A program made the position numbers and the translations under genes. Below the pieces are notes generated by a model. The model was not told the origin of the DNA. It was given only the letters and a program-made list of their open reading frames with translations, and made no database searches. Below, in pieces: positions 52,884 to 64,000 of a stretch of 64,000 bases of DNA; positions within the stretch are counted from its first letter, which is position 1, and each line of letters opens with the position of its first letter. Source of the DNA: Daldinia sp. FL1419. Lineage: Eukaryota; Ascomycota; Sordariomycetes; Xylariales; Hypoxylaceae. The DNA lies in NCBI GenBank assembly GCA_025201765.1, contig MU623389.1, forward strand, positions 160,411-224,410. The letters are read 5' to 3'.

Positions 52884-53810
52884 CTAGCCCTGCAAAGACT
52901 CCTCGAGCGTCTTGCCTGTCAGCCTCCTAAACACCTCGCCATATCTCTCCGCCGTAGCCTTCAACACATCCTCCGGGACCTCCACGCCCTCCTTCCCCTT
53001 GAGCCCATTCTCCGTAAGCCAGTTCCTCAAGAACTGCTTATCGAAGCTCTCCTGGTCCCGGCCGGGCTCGTACTTATCCTTGGGCCACATGCGCGACGAA
53101 TCCGACGTCAAGACTTCGTCCACGAGCACCACCTCGTCCGTCTGCTCGTCCAGGCCAAACTCGAACTTCGTATCCGCGATGATGATTCCCCGCTCCGAGG
53201 CGTACTCCTGCCCCGCGCGGAAGATGCGCAGCGCCAGGTCCTCGATGCGCGAGGCGTATTTCTCGCCCACGATAGCGGCGGCCTGTTCCCGCGAGATGTT
53301 CTCGTCGTGCTGGCCGAGCGGGGCCTTGGTGCTGGGGGTGTAGATCGGGCCCTCGGGAATAGCGCCGCACTCGCGCAGACCGGGGGCTATTTTCATCCCG
53401 TGCACGGTGCCCTGGGTCTTGTACTCCTTCCACGCGCTGCCGGTGATGTATCCGCGAACAATCGCCTCGATGGGAAACACCTTTAGCTTCCGGACTTGCA
53501 TGCTGCGGTTGCGAATAACCTGCGCCTCCTCGTTGCTCACGCCGGCTGGGACGGCGGTGCTGAGGAAGTGCGTCTTGAGCCCGGGGACTTTCTCGGAGAG
53601 CACTTTGAACCAGTGCACGGATTGGAGGGTTAGTAGGGCGCCTTTGTTGGGCACGCCGTTCTTCATGACCACGTCGTAGGCGGAGATGCGGTCTGTCGTT
53701 ATGAACAGCAGGGTGTTGTCGTCGACGCTGTATAGGTCGCGGACCTTGCCCGTAGCGAGCTTGGGGAGTGACGTCAGAGTCACTTCCGTGAGGACGTTGT
53801 TGGAGGCCAT
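52884..53810 (-). CDS. ADE1: SAICAR synthetase (purine biosynthesis)
   Basis: Phosphoribosylaminoimidazole-succinocarboxamide synthase, which joins aspartate to CAIR with ATP in cytosolic de novo purine synthesis. A single-exon gene of 308 residues, the usual length for the fungal monofunctional enzyme. Family blocks are clear in order: GKVRDLYSVDD near the N-terminus, LLFITTDRISAYDVVMKNGVPNKG, the VRGYITGSAWKEY block, then IIIADTKFEFG and VLVDEVLTSDSSRMW. The start ATG is at 53810 and no better upstream start exists. A TGACTC core, the site used by Gcn4/CPC1 and Bas1-type activators on purine genes, lies 48 bases upstream. This is the most secure assignment in the window. Confidence 0.97.
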   Translation of the reverse strand: MASNNVLTEVTLTSLPKLATGKVRDLYSVDDNTLLFITTDRISAYDVVMKNGVPNKGALLTLQSVHWFKVLSEKVPGLKTHFLSTAVPAGVSNEEAQVIRNRSMQVRKLKVFPIEAIVRGYITGSAWKEYKTQGTVHGMKIAPGLRECGAIPEGPIYTPSTKAPLGQHDENISREQAAAIVGEKYASRIEDLALRIFRAGQEYASERGIIIADTKFEFGLDEQTDEVVLVDEVLTSDSSRMWPKDKYEPGRDQESFDKQFLRNWLTENGLKGKEGVEVPEDVLKATAERYGEVFRRLTGKTLEESLQG

Positions 53811-53857
53811 ATTCGTTCCTCCTTTTTTTTGTCTTTATAAATCTTTTTGCTAGATTC

Positions 53858-53863
53858 TGACTC
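53858..53863. promoter_or_regulatory. TGACTC motif upstream of ADE1
   Basis: TGACTC lies 48 bases before the ADE1 ATG. In yeast this core is bound by Gcn4 and Bas1 at purine genes; the filamentous-fungal counterpart of Gcn4 is CPC1/CpcA. A single hexamer can occur by chance, and its position could fall within the leader. Confidence 0.45.
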
Positions 53864-54456
53864 GGGATCTTTAAAATTTACCTAGTCTATAGGGTACGAA
53901 TTGGCGATAAATCCTAAACGTGTGACGATGTGGTGGTGATGTTTGATCGAACTAAATCTTATAAGTCGATTAGAATGAGCGAATTGATTGGTGCGCTGTT
54001 TTTTTTCGTTGTTACCCCAGACGAAGCTTTTTTCTTCTTCTCTTTTTTTCGGAACTTTTTGCTGGAACTACTCTAGATCGGAGCAAATCGGCGTCTTTTT
54101 CACTAAATTTGCGAGACTACTAATTTTTGACTATAAGAAACTTATATTTATATTAACTTAATATTTGATAGATTTTATATATGCAATTTTTCGATAAGAT
54201 TATTTCGTATAATCTTTCCAGGGTATCTCTTGCGCTAGAATCGGACAACTTCCATTGTTAGCGTTGCAAACACGTGCATACGTAGTACATGCGAGTACCA
54301 ACTCTAATAAAAATATCTCTTTGAATTCGCCATTTTCAGGATTTATTCTTTGCTTCAAATTTGAGTACCAATCACCTCGAACTTCTCAGACTACCAAGGT
54401 GTAGATGCAGCTATATCACGCCTAGGACAACAGAGGGCACTTAGACGACAAATCTC

Positions 54457-54532
54457 AAAAAAAAAAAACAAACAAACAAAAAAACAAACAAACAAACAAA
54501 CAAACAAACAAACAAACAAACAAACAAACAAA
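54457..54532. repeat. AAAC microsatellite
   Basis: A poly-A start grades into about 15 consecutive AAAC units, 76 bases in all. It lies between ADE1 and the HET gene. Confidence 0.95.
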
Positions 54533-54633
54533 CCCCATATGTGCTATTATATGCTACATCTTGGTATACAATACAAAATGGCATCTCTGCTATAGAACAA
54601 CAACAACAACAGTCGCTCTCCCCGAATCGTCAG

Positions 54634-57069
54634 TCAACAAATCTTTAAATCACCCACAGTACACGCCCCCCCCTCAATCCTCTCCTGGATTTCACGTCCC
54701 GTGATCCAATGCACATACGCCTCGCCCAGGACCAGAAACCTTTCCTTCCCCTTACCAACTTCCACCACATTCTCCTTCTCATCACCAGCGCCATCCACAG
54801 CTCTTAAAAGCAACGGGGCATCGCACCCATCCACCATAGCAAGTATATCCCCTTCCCTCGCCGCAGCCGGCACAATCCCCAAGTACCCCATTTCAGTCAC
54901 CACCAACCGTCTCCATCCCACCGCGCGCATCGCCTCCGTCAACGCTTCCCGATGCGTCGCCGTCACCCTTAATATCCGCGGCCTAGCCTGTGCCGACTCC
55001 TTGACTCTCCGGGTTATGTCTGCACTCCTGTCTAGATCGCGCACTAGGGCATCGAGTGTCCACTCGTCGAAGAGTTGCATGTCGCGGTTGCGGCGGTAAA
55101 AGTCTTTTAACCCGAAAATGTTGTTATCGACGCCGTTGATGCCCGTGTCCCAGATGGTAGGATGCATCACCGCGGTAGCTAAGGATGGGTTTTCAATGTC
55201 AGGGTTATTGCCGTCGCTGGCTCTGTCGCCCTTGGAATCAAAGTCCCCGGCTAACGCGCGGGCTAGGGCCTCCCGTGTTGCCGCGCGATCGCCGTAGGCG
55301 CTTTTGGGGGGCGAAAGGGCGTTGTGGGGGTACGATTTATCGGTTTCGGTGCTATGACAGGCACTAAGTGTGGTAATCGTATCGAACACGACGCCCTTGA
55401 TGATAAGTATGTTATCATCTGTGATGCGTGGCGCTGCGGGTGTAAGGGAGGGAAGATATAGGGAACGAGTGCGGTTCAGGAATGGTTGGGCGGGGTTTCG
55501 CGGACACGACCAGCAAATCACCCACGACGGCAAACCGTGCTCGCAGCCACGGTGCACGACGCGGTGGCCGTGGACAAATTTTGGCGAGCGCGGACGAGAG
55601 AAATGCGTAGGTTTGTAGTAGCGGGTGCCGATCGACGGCACCGGACTATTTACGAGTCGCAGACCGTTTACGTTGCCGCTGGTAAGAAGGTGTTTTGAGA
55701 ATAAGATAAAAGTCTCGGGCGCGGTGCGGTTGTAATCCGGAATAATCCTAATCGTGTTTGCGATCTGCGGCAGACCAAGAATACCGTAGACACGATCACG
55801 TTCGTCGGTAGCATTTGCTTCGCGACTAAGAAGTAGGCAGTCGTATACGCCGTTATGCACTGCCGCCAAGTCTACGTCGAAGTACTTGAGTGCTGTTATC
55901 GCGACCGGTCGCTCCCACAACTTCTCTGAGATGCCATATGTGTCTTCCGCTATAAAGTTCCACCTTTGATGAGTTCTCTTCGTCCCTTTTGCAGAGAAGA
56001 TGATATATTGGCCTAGCGCGTCGCCGTCCGCCTTCAGTACCTTCAAAGCGTTGAAAATATCCTGCAGTAGGATAGAACTATTACCGCAAAGCACAGGAGA
56101 GTTTCTCGATCCCAATACGACTTCTTGAATAATCCAAAGTCTGCGCCAGTACTGTCTAGCGAGAAGGTGGTAGATTGCGTTTAATACGGCTTTACGTATC
56201 AGTAGGCTCGTATGTGTATGTTTCCATTGCATAAATGGTATGCGAACGATATAAAACTCGACGTGCTTATACAATTTATCCAAAACGTCCTCATCTCCGT
56301 GATGAAGACTCATGTATCGGAGCGCTAACGTTGCTAGATCGCTGCGGTTCTCGTCGGGGCCAAGCCAAATAACGACGTGCCACGCGGCCTGGTATATATC
56401 CTTCATCTTCGCGACCTGAGCGGAGCGCTCGTCCAAATCCTCTTGGTTGATACATAGCGCATCGACCCAGACGAAGAAACCTTGCTGGATGCGACTATGG
56501 CATCGTAGCTCTCGCAAAGCCCCTTCGAGGCTGGCTGTTACCGATATCGTCACGCCGTCGACGATAATATCACGCCTGATGGACTGGTCGCCCCAGACGT
56601 ACGATAAAGCAACGAAATCACCCCAAGTATATCGCCAGGGCAGGTAAGCCTCTTCATCCCGGTTCGGGTCCCACGCTGTCGCCGTGCTATCTTCGACCTT
56701 TTGTGGCTTTTCCCTAAGAAAGTTGGGTCCCTTAAAGTAAGGTATTGCGGGCAAATTGACCAGCGGAGTCATGCGCTCCACCAAGCTCTTTTCAAATAGT
56801 GCGTCAAACCCCTTTGACTGCGATCCCTTGGACTTATCGTTAATAGCGGCGTCTACGCTCACCGGCCAAGTGCCGTTGGATCCTTTCGTCGCATTTACGG
56901 CGTTGGCGATGAAGTCAGCTTCACTGAGAGAGATATGCACGAGTTCGCAGTGCACCTGTCCTGTGGCATGGACAGGATCATCCGCTGGCGTGAAGAGTCG
57001 AATGACGCGAATATCGGTTTGGCCGAGTAGTGGCTTATACCGTAATTTCTGCTGCATTTCCATTTTCAT
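54634..57069 (-). CDS. HET-domain protein (heterokaryon incompatibility type)
   Basis: A single-exon gene of 811 residues starting at the first true ATG (MKMEMQQ). The HET domain (PF06985) starts near residue 152 and shows its diagnostic blocks in order: FVALSYVWGD, then VWVDALCINQEDLDERSAQV, then WHVVIWLGPDE, and YWRRLWIIQEVVLG. The ~150 residues before it are not a known partner domain. The long C-terminal region (about 400-811) has no NACHT or WD repeats and looks like the usual variable effector tail of this family. Proteins with this domain can trigger programmed cell death when non-self is sensed between fungal strains. Most family members have no assigned allele or partner, so only the class is claimed. 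The frame is intact. Confidence 0.92.
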   Translation of the reverse strand: MKMEMQQKLRYKPLLGQTDIRVIRLFTPADDPVHATGQVHCELVHISLSEADFIANAVNATKGSNGTWPVSVDAAINDKSKGSQSKGFDALFEKSLVERMTPLVNLPAIPYFKGPNFLREKPQKVEDSTATAWDPNRDEEAYLPWRYTWGDFVALSYVWGDQSIRRDIIVDGVTISVTASLEGALRELRCHSRIQQGFFVWVDALCINQEDLDERSAQVAKMKDIYQAAWHVVIWLGPDENRSDLATLALRYMSLHHGDEDVLDKLYKHVEFYIVRIPFMQWKHTHTSLLIRKAVLNAIYHLLARQYWRRLWIIQEVVLGSRNSPVLCGNSSILLQDIFNALKVLKADGDALGQYIIFSAKGTKRTHQRWNFIAEDTYGISEKLWERPVAITALKYFDVDLAAVHNGVYDCLLLSREANATDERDRVYGILGLPQIANTIRIIPDYNRTAPETFILFSKHLLTSGNVNGLRLVNSPVPSIGTRYYKPTHFSRPRSPKFVHGHRVVHRGCEHGLPSWVICWSCPRNPAQPFLNRTRSLYLPSLTPAAPRITDDNILIIKGVVFDTITTLSACHSTETDKSYPHNALSPPKSAYGDRAATREALARALAGDFDSKGDRASDGNNPDIENPSLATAVMHPTIWDTGINGVDNNIFGLKDFYRRNRDMQLFDEWTLDALVRDLDRSADITRRVKESAQARPRILRVTATHREALTEAMRAVGWRRLVVTEMGYLGIVPAAAREGDILAMVDGCDAPLLLRAVDGAGDEKENVVEVGKGKERFLVLGEAYVHWITGREIQERIEGGACTVGDLKIC

Positions 57070-57399
57070 TCCTCCGCTCAAAACCCGTCAAAACTCGAAA
57101 TTCAAACATAAAAAAAGCCAAAAACCGGGAGCGAAAAATAAACGAGCACAAGTCCGTAGACGTTCGTCCGTTACTTTAACAGGACTCGTCAACGCCGCAT
57201 AACGACGTCGCGTTTCGTAACCGAAAGGGCAACTATGGGTAGAAATCCCACTCTAGCCCAAAACGAGCTGGTTCCGTTGCGCGTCGGACCAGGGCCGCTT
57301 TTCAGCTCCCCAGCGCTACGAATAGCACCTAGGTAATTGCTATTAATATGCTGAAGCTATCTCTAAAAGTGCTCTCTGCCCGATTCATTGCAACCATCG
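57070..57399. other. HET gene upstream region
   Basis: Presumed promoter and leader of the HET gene; no gene seen. Confidence 0.55.
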
Positions 57400-57956
57400 T
57401 TATACTGATCTTCAGGGCTTACCTACCTAACCTTAGGCAACGCATTATGCTATAACGCCGATCGAGTATACCCGTTTCAGCTCGTTGCGCTATGCGTCTC
57501 GAGCTCGTCCTCGTTCTCGCTTGAAGTGGTGGGTAAAGGTGAGCAGCGAATCCAGCCCCCATCTATTCTCTCCACCAAGCATTAAAGCTCCATAATGTAG
57601 CATTCACAACCGAAGACCCTGCCGTATTTAGGCGGGTCCTCCTAAAGTACGTCTTTGAATATGAAATACCTTATGAATTTGTTGCGAGCGAGTTTTTCGA
57701 GACCCTCTGTAGGAAGGCAGACGAGCATTTCTTCCAAAACGTCTCGTTGCCTCAGGGTGGCTGGATTACGCGGGACTGGCTCCTCGACGCGTACCACGAA
57801 GTCAGAATATGTTTGCCGGCTAGTTTATTGTCGAAGGGCGACAAGCTCACTAGGGACTGGATTGTGCAGAGGCGTGAGGAAGACGGTGAAGAGGAGGAGG
57901 AGGAGGAGGAGGATGAAGACTATGAGCTGGGAGAAGCAGATTATCGCATTCAGTAG
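57400..57956 (+). pseudogene. Open frame, possible gene remnant or terminal exon
   Basis: One frame stays open from about 57400 to the TAG at 57954-57956 with protein-like composition but no ATG of its own. It includes TTEDPAVFRRVLLKYVFEYE, which recalls the helical part of BTB/POZ domains, and FFETLCRKADEHFFQNV. It continues to an acidic Glu run (RREEDGEEEEEEEEDEDYE) at the stop. No clear upstream exon was found. It could be the last exon of a small gene, a decayed copy, or a chance frame. The BTB likeness is weak. Confidence 0.3.
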
Positions 57957-58940
57957 GGAAATTCCGCCTCTACCTACCACCATGGGCCTGCCTGATTACC
58001 CATGTGAGTGCCTATTGATTTCTATATACAGAGTAGTTTTTAAGCAAGTTTCGAATCACCCCCCAGAGCACATTGATTCAATGAATCCATCATTTTGGGG
58101 TCAAGTAATGTTCATTTAATATCTCTACACTTCTTCACCACGCAACAATGTCCTGGTTACACTTATATGCAAATCCCCACTGTGTCGCGATGCAAGTATA
58201 ATGGGTTTGATATTCCTATCAAACTAAGGCTTAAGAAGAAAGTCACTGGACTAGAAACCTACCTGAAGTCTAATAATTGAAATAGGAATAGAGAAAGAAA
58301 ATTGTGAAAATGAGGTGAATTGGAAAGAGTGACAACCTGCTGAGGCCGAGTCGATGCTCAAGGCAGAAAGTTTCCAACAGACCAAACGCCAAACGCCAAA
58401 CCCAAACCCAAACCCAAACGCCCCAAAAACCAAAAGCAAGAATCAACTAAAAAGCACAAACCAAAAAAAGGTAAACAATAAAACAGCCCAAACAAAAACC
58501 AGAATGAAAAAAAAAAAACTAACGTCCATCTCCTAATGCACCCCTCTTCACTTCATAACATAATTCCAGACCCCTGTGCCCCGGCGGTTTTGCAGTTCCC
58601 AAGAAGTGAGCGTCGTGTGGGTGAGTAGAACGAAAAGAAGGAAATAAAAGCGTACGATGTATGAGATGAATGAAGGGGAAATGGTGTAATATAAGGAAGG
58701 GAGCTGGAAAGGGAGAAGAGAAGCGAATGGGGGAAAGGGAAGGGAAAGGAGAGCAAAGGATGATGAGGATGACTAGGGTAGGGGGGTAAGGGAACCCAAT
58801 GATGGGAAAAGGATTATGGCAATCTGTAATAATGCCCGTGGAAAGAAGAAGGGATATCCAAACCTTGAACTATGGCACTGCAAAACCGCCTCGCTAAATA
58901 CCACCAAATACCACCGGGCCAAATCCACACACCCAAGAGC
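57957..58940. other. Spacer with CCAAAC-type repeats
   Basis: No gene seen. CCAAACGCCAAACCCAAACCC-like units lie at about 58380-58420, followed by A-rich sequence. Confidence 0.55.
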
Positions 58941-59154
58941 CTATGTCGCAAAAGAAATCCAAGCACAAGCCAACCCCGCGCCGACCACCGCGGCCGCGAC
59001 ACCAACACATGCAAGAGACTTCCAGCCAAATCCCGACCCACCCGAGGGCGCTTCATAAGGCCTTAGTCGCTCAATGGCAATAGCCAATGGAAGCTGACGT
59101 CTGGCGGTAAAGTCCTGGGGAGGGGATGGGGCAGAGGTAGGACCCGAAGCCGAA

Positions 59155-59194
<40 letters not shown>

Positions 59195-62100
59195 GAGCAG
59201 AAGGAAAAGCAGGACCAAGAGCAGGACCTGGTGGAACGTGACCAGATGATGCACGCATCTCGGCTAGGATTTGTCGAATGCGAGCGTGCCCGTTCGCCAC
59301 ATAAGTGTCCAAGGATACAGAAGAGTCTGAATGAGTATCTGAATGAGCGTCTGAATGAGCGTCTGAATGAGCGTCTGAATGAGCATCCGAGTTTGCATCT
59401 GGACAGGCTTCCGGATGGACACCCGAATGAGCATCCGAGTGAGCTTCCGAGTGAGCTTCCGAACGGACCTCCGAATGCGCATCTGATCGAGCATCTACAT
59501 GGGCATCTGGATGGGCGTCCGAGTCTACGAAGGGGTCTTCGAGATCGGGGGGTGCACGTTTAACTATAGGAATATAACTAGCGGCCCTAGCGGCCCTAGC
59601 GGCCGCAGATTCCGCAAGAAAGTCATCGAATTTCTTCAGAAGAGCGGCACCGACATCGCTGCCGGAGGAGTCGTAAGAGTCCCCCTCGCCAAAGGAAGCA
59701 TCAGGAGAGCCGGGAACTGGAGCAGGAGGGGAAATAAGAGCTGGGGCTAGTTCTTGTTCTGGTGATGCCGTAGCAGCAGCAGCAGCAGCAGCAGAAGCTT
59801 GTTCCCGAGCGTTTCGCGCTCGATACTCTTCCATGGTTTGCCGAATACGGAGAGCGGCTTCGCTGCCGAACGTGGCGTAAGAGTCCTCCTCGCTAGCAGG
59901 AGAATCAGCAGGAGAATCGGCGGGGGCACTAGGAATAGGGTCCGGAGTAGAAGGAGAAGCGGGAGCTGAAGCCGGGGCTTGTTCTGGTGCTGCCGCAGCT
60001 TCCGCGCGATATTCTGCCATGGTTTGCCGAAAAGCGAAAGCAATATCCGTGTTAAACGTGTCGTGAGCGTGAGGATCTGAATGAGCGCCTTGACCCTCGA
60101 AAGACTCGTTGTGAGGAAGTGGAATGTCAATGGAGTCATGGACGGAAGCGGGGCCGGGAATAGGAGAAGGTGTTCGAACCGGACCGAGAGAAGGAGAAAG
60201 TGACGGAGTTCTAGCTGAAGCTGCGGCCGAAGCAGCAGCAGACCCACCAGCGGATGGTGCGCGGGGACCATGCAACATCTCTTTAACATAGCTAGCAACC
60301 CGGAGAGCGTCGTCGGTGTTGAAGGATCCACAAGACCCCGGACTCTCGGAGAAATCATCAGGCATGGGCGAGAAAGAAACAGGAGCGGGAGCGACAGCAG
60401 GAGAAGGGATTCGATATGGACCAATAGAAGGAGGAAGTGATGGAGTCCTTGCCGGAGCTGGTGCAACAGGAGAAGGAATCCGGAATGGACCAAGAGAAGG
60501 CGAAAGCGATGGTGTCCTAGCTGAAGCTAGAGATGGTGCTAGAGATGGAACCAGAGATGGAACAAGGGATGGAGCAACAGGAGAAGGAATTCGGTACGGC
60601 CCAAGAGAAGGTGAAATTGATGGTGTCCTAGCTGAAGCTAAGGATGGAGCCAGACTCGGAGCAACGGGGGAAGGAATTTGATATGGCCCAAGAGAAGGTG
60701 AAAGAGACAACGTCCTAGCTGAAGCTGAGAATGGGTCCGGACCTGGGGCGACAGGAGAGGGAATTCGATATGGCCCAAGAGAAGGGGAAACTGACGGAGT
60801 CCTCGCTGGAACTGGAGCCGGAACTGGAGCCGGAGTTGGAGCTGGAGCTGGAGCAGGAGCAGGTTGTTCATGCATCTCCTGCTGCCTGGGGACACCCGAA
60901 TCGAAGCGTCTGGGAAAGAGCTCATCTGCATTCCCCTCCATGGCTCTTCTCACCCTCTCCCTAATCTCCCTCTCCTCCTCAGCTAGCCGCCGTTCAAGCT
61001 CGCTGTCACTGCCGACGAAAGACTGCGAGGAAGAAGACCAGCCGGATGACTGTGTAAGCTCTGGAGAAGGTACGCGTAGAGGCTCGGGAGAAGGCTTGCG
61101 CAAAGGTGCCGAGGATGATTCGCGGATAGGCTTTGCCGAATTTGGGGGAATGTAGGCACCCGAAACGGATTCAGAAAGAAGGGACATAGTTGGTTGGTTG
61201 CGCTTCTTCATTGCTAGCTCCCTACGTTCTTCTTCGTGTTCGGCAAACATTTTAACAACGTGAGGGGGCCAAGGGCAACTTTGCACGTCCACCCAGGAAG
61301 TGGAAGAGAAATCTGAAGATGCTGTCGAGTCATCTGAACGAGCGTTCTCTGAGGCGAGACGCTGTGAATGAATGTATTGGGAAAGAGTCTTTCTTGAACG
61401 AGTGCTGTTTGAACGAGTGGATGCTTCCGAAACAGATGTCGTTGCTGTATGAGCTTCTTCGTAGCGAATGGTATCGGCCGTGATATCATCGTCGAAATTC
61501 AGGTTCATCAATTCTTTTTCCATTTCCTGTAACCTCTCTATTTTTCTTCTGATGTGTGGTGGGAGATGGGCGAGAGGATCAGCTTCAGGTTTGTTGTGAA
61601 TCGGCCAGTTCGTAGTCTGGTATGTGACATCTTCAAACTCCCGGGATGGGGAGTTCCACTCAGACCAGGTCCAGTTGCGGCGGTCAATCTCAGGCTTGAA
61701 CATGCGTGGTGACCAGTGTAGGGGTTTATCGTCCAAGTCTGGGTTTTTGAAGGGAATTTGAGGAATTTGAGCCGGAGGTGAGTTCTTGATGCTAGGTTCC
61801 GGTCTTACCCCCACAACAGCACGCTTAGGCGTTGATAGTTTAGCAACGGAGGGAGCAGGAATCAATCCTTGCTTATACTTCTCATACCTCGCTAAGTTCG
61901 CTAGAGCTGCCTTGATTGGTGGTTTGCCAGCGAGCTCGCGTTCTCGGACCCTTTGAGCTACGGCAGCCATGGTAGCTGGGTCGTTATCCAAATTCTTTGG
62001 AATTCGAACAACACGCATGCCATTCTTCATTCGGGATGCTAAAAGCGCAAATCAGTGGGAGGCTGGGAAGGGGCAAAGAAGAGTATGGAATGAACCAAGC

Positions 62101-62628
62101 AGGATTAATGGAATAGTAAGGGGGGGGGTCGATGAAAACTAGAAAAGTTCAAAAATAAAAGGGGTACTCACGAGTGACTTGATGACCACACCACTTTGCT
62201 GGAAGCAACATCTTTGCTCTGTCGCATTGGGGACATAGGGTTCTAGGCTTAGGAGAGAAGTTAGTACCGAAGGGTCCTTTCCGGTTTTCTCTACGAGCGC
62301 GTTTAGCAGACAGGAACTTGGATTTGGGGGATAGGCGGGTAGGAGAGGAGAAAGGAGAGACGATGGGGGAAGGAGGGGGAGGAGTAGCCGGCGAAAGAGG
62401 AGTGGGGGAGAAAGGGGAACGGATAGGGGAGAAGATGGGGGATGTGATAGGAGTTGGGTTATAGGGGATAGTAGGTGTAGGAGGTGTAGGAGGTGTGCTA
62501 GGGGTCAAGGTAAAGCGAGGAAGAGAAGGAGTAGAGGGACGAGGAATGAAAGGAGGAAGATTGATGTGGGACCTAGTTAACCCACGACTGAGACCAGCCG
62601 ACGCTTTGATTGAAGTAAAAGGAGGCAT
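58941..62628 (-). CDS. Tail-anchored, repeat-rich protein with N-terminal Cys/His cluster (two exons)
   Basis: I do not recognise this protein. Exons 62628-62172 and 62038-58941 (intron 133 nt, phase 1) give 1184 residues; start is the first true ATG (MPPFTS). Residues 1-110 are Pro/Ser/Thr-rich. A Cys/His cluster follows (C132, C135, C147, H149, in CPQCDRAKMLLPAKWCGH), split from the body by the intron. A middle part has conserved-looking WSPRMFKPEIDRRNWTWSEW. Then come six copies of RTPSxSPSLGPYRIPSPVAP and several copies of a short helical unit near IRQTMxEYRA. An Asp-Ala-His-Ser array, a Gly-Ser run and one C-terminal membrane helix (ACVGVAAAVVGAGLACAWIS) complete it. A C-terminal helix with no signal peptide implies a tail anchor facing the cytosol. 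Function unknown. Confidence 0.8.
59155..59194. repeat. GAGCCT array encoding the Gly-Ser run
   Basis: Nearly seven in-frame copies of a six-base unit within the repeat-protein gene. On the minus strand it encodes alternating Gly and Ser. Copy number is likely to vary between strains. Confidence 0.9.
59323..59523. repeat. Degenerate 12-bp array (GAATGAGCGTCT) encoding Asp-Ala-His-Ser
   Basis: About 16 copies of a 12-base unit, perfect in the left part (59341-59376) and diverging to the right. In frame, so length changes keep the protein readable. Confidence 0.9.
60150..60880. repeat. Coding repeat array for the Arg-Thr-Pro-Ser module
   Basis: About six imperfect copies of a module of roughly 60 bases or more, with spacers of variable length. 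They encode the RTPSLSPSLGPYRIPSPVAP-type unit. GGAGCTGGAGCAGG-type microrepeats sit at the right end. Confidence 0.85.
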
Positions 62629-64000
62629 TGCAGATGAGTATATTGTAAGTGAGTTGCAGTTTTGGAACAGTTTATGTGAAGAGCAGTGTGGAAATGTCAA
62701 GTGCGGTTCGAATGTGAAGGAATTTGAAGAAAGAAAGAGAGAGAAAGTTACAGCCTGCGAAGAGAAGCGCGTATTTATACTTCCAAGTCGCGTACTAAGT
62801 CACGTACTAGTCACAGATATCATAATAAGCAGAAATATGTAGAACTTTACCCAATACTAGCATAACCGAGAATTGTATATACTGCTTCAAACCATATCCG
62901 CTTGGACCTTAAATGGATACTAGAAACTACTTTACTCTATATATGCATATCCGTATATGCGATTTTGACGAGGAGAACAGCGCCAGCTGTCAATTACAGG
63001 GTGTGTGGAAGTGTTTATGAGATTAAAACTACGCGCAGACATATATATGGATGTATTGGATAGCATAGTAAAATTGTAGGAAAGTGGTAGCATCCGTCGT
63101 GGAGTAGTTGATGGAAAGGCCGTCTGGGTGTCGCTGGGGGACGCCTAGGGGCGTTTGTCGCGATCCCGAATCCGACCAACCCGCCACAGCCCATCGGTGC
63201 GTGAACCTAACTACACGGAATACCGGATAGTATCTACTCGAGCTGTCTATATCAGAATGACGATGTTTTATTTTCCCGTAGCGATGCGTTCGTGGTGGGT
63301 TAGATAGGGGTTGTTTGCGTGGAACTCGACGATTATGAGCGGATTTTCTGGGATGCTTGGCCGAAAGGAATGCGAACCCATCAATTGAATCTTAAGAACC
63401 GTTTATAATGTCATATAGACGATAAATTAGGGGCGAGTGGTAACTACGTCCTGACGATATCCACCTGTTGGGTGGTTACCTTCCCGCGTCATGGGCAACA
63501 ACTCCCCTAGCTTGACATGTGTACACGTAGTCCCTACCTACGTGTGTAAGAGGAAGGTCGATACCCAGGGGGACAGACCAAAAGGTACATTTCGTTTATT
63601 GTTAGCTGAACTAGGTATCTCCCGACTTAAGGTACATAAGTTAGGTATGTAGGTAGGTAAGGTTTTTTTTTTTTTTTTCGCGAGACATGATTATACTACG
63701 TCCGATATTCCAACAGAGCATCCTCTCATCGAGCTCGAAAACTGTCGCGTCCAATACTTCGAAAGCTTAGCATACGCGTCTATCGGGATCCAACACCCTC
63801 ACGACATCATACAGATCACGGTTCCAGCTACGCAGTATCCGGCTGATTTATTTGGGGGGGGGGGGGGGGCGCGCGTTTAAAACAGGTTTAAAAAAGTAAA
63901 AGTTACACCGTTCACAAGGACAAAACAAACAATACGGGGGAAAAAAAAACGAAAAGCTGGAAAAAGAACACGTTTATTTAAAAAGATTAAAGCCCCAAAT
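62629..64000. other. Right-end intergenic region
   Basis: No gene seen. The leader of the repeat-protein gene lies at its left. A T-run (about 63663-63678) and a G-run (about 63854-63868) are present near the window edge. Confidence 0.55.

Larger units (their letters stand above)
53811..54633. other. ADE1 upstream region and AAAC microsatellite
   Basis: Holds the ADE1 promoter. An inverted CCAAT (ATTGG at 53987-53991) and pyrimidine-rich tracts are present, followed by a long AAAC array and a short CAA array near the HET gene's 3' end. No gene seen. Confidence 0.65.

Overview
The window is a stretch of nuclear genome from a filamentous ascomycete (Pezizomycotina). Short GT-AG introns of about 50-240 nt with CTAAC/CTGAC-like branch sites, wide AT-rich spacers with many TACCTAGGTAGGTA-type motifs, a HET-domain gene, a DUF3433 protein, a fungal tyrosinase and a family-2-like carbohydrate esterase all fit a Sordariomycete. 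A xylarialean relative is my guess only. One 403-base assembly gap lies at 4985-5387. I see no rRNA, no convincing tRNA and no CRISPR array.

Layout. 1-13 kb: a C2H2 zinc-finger gene (+), the gap, about 5.6 kb without a recognisable gene, then a six-exon secreted SGNH/CE2-like esterase (-). 13-25 kb: a 552-bp Mutator-type MITE with perfect 113-bp terminal repeats and a 9-bp target duplication, a small coiled-coil gene (+), a choline/ethanolamine kinase (-), a second MITE with TA flanks, and a CECR5-like HAD hydrolase (-). 25-36 kb: the copper chaperone SCO1 (-), a long coiled-coil protein (-), a third MITE and a secreted tyrosinase (-). 41-54 kb: a Ser-rich disordered protein (+), a DUF3433 membrane protein (-), a secreted protein with four six-cysteine repeats (+) and ADE1 (-). 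54-64 kb: a HET-domain protein (-), an open frame that may be a gene remnant (+), and a 1184-residue repeat protein with a Cys/His cluster near its N-terminus and a C-terminal membrane anchor (-).

How the genes relate. Housekeeping genes (choline kinase, SCO1, ADE1, CECR5-like) are mixed with lineage-type genes (HET, tyrosinase, esterase, Cys-rich secreted protein, repeat protein). There is no biosynthetic cluster and no operon-like arrangement. Gene models were rebuilt by hand by joining frames across consensus splice sites; all named genes read through intact. The three MITEs have different terminal sequences and perfectly matching arms, so at least three transposon families have probably been active recently.

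The most unusual items are the secreted protein with symmetric C-x3-C-x4-C-x11-C-x4-C-x3-C repeats (50532-52408), the tail-anchored repeat protein (58941-62628) and the Mutator-type MITE (14474-15025).
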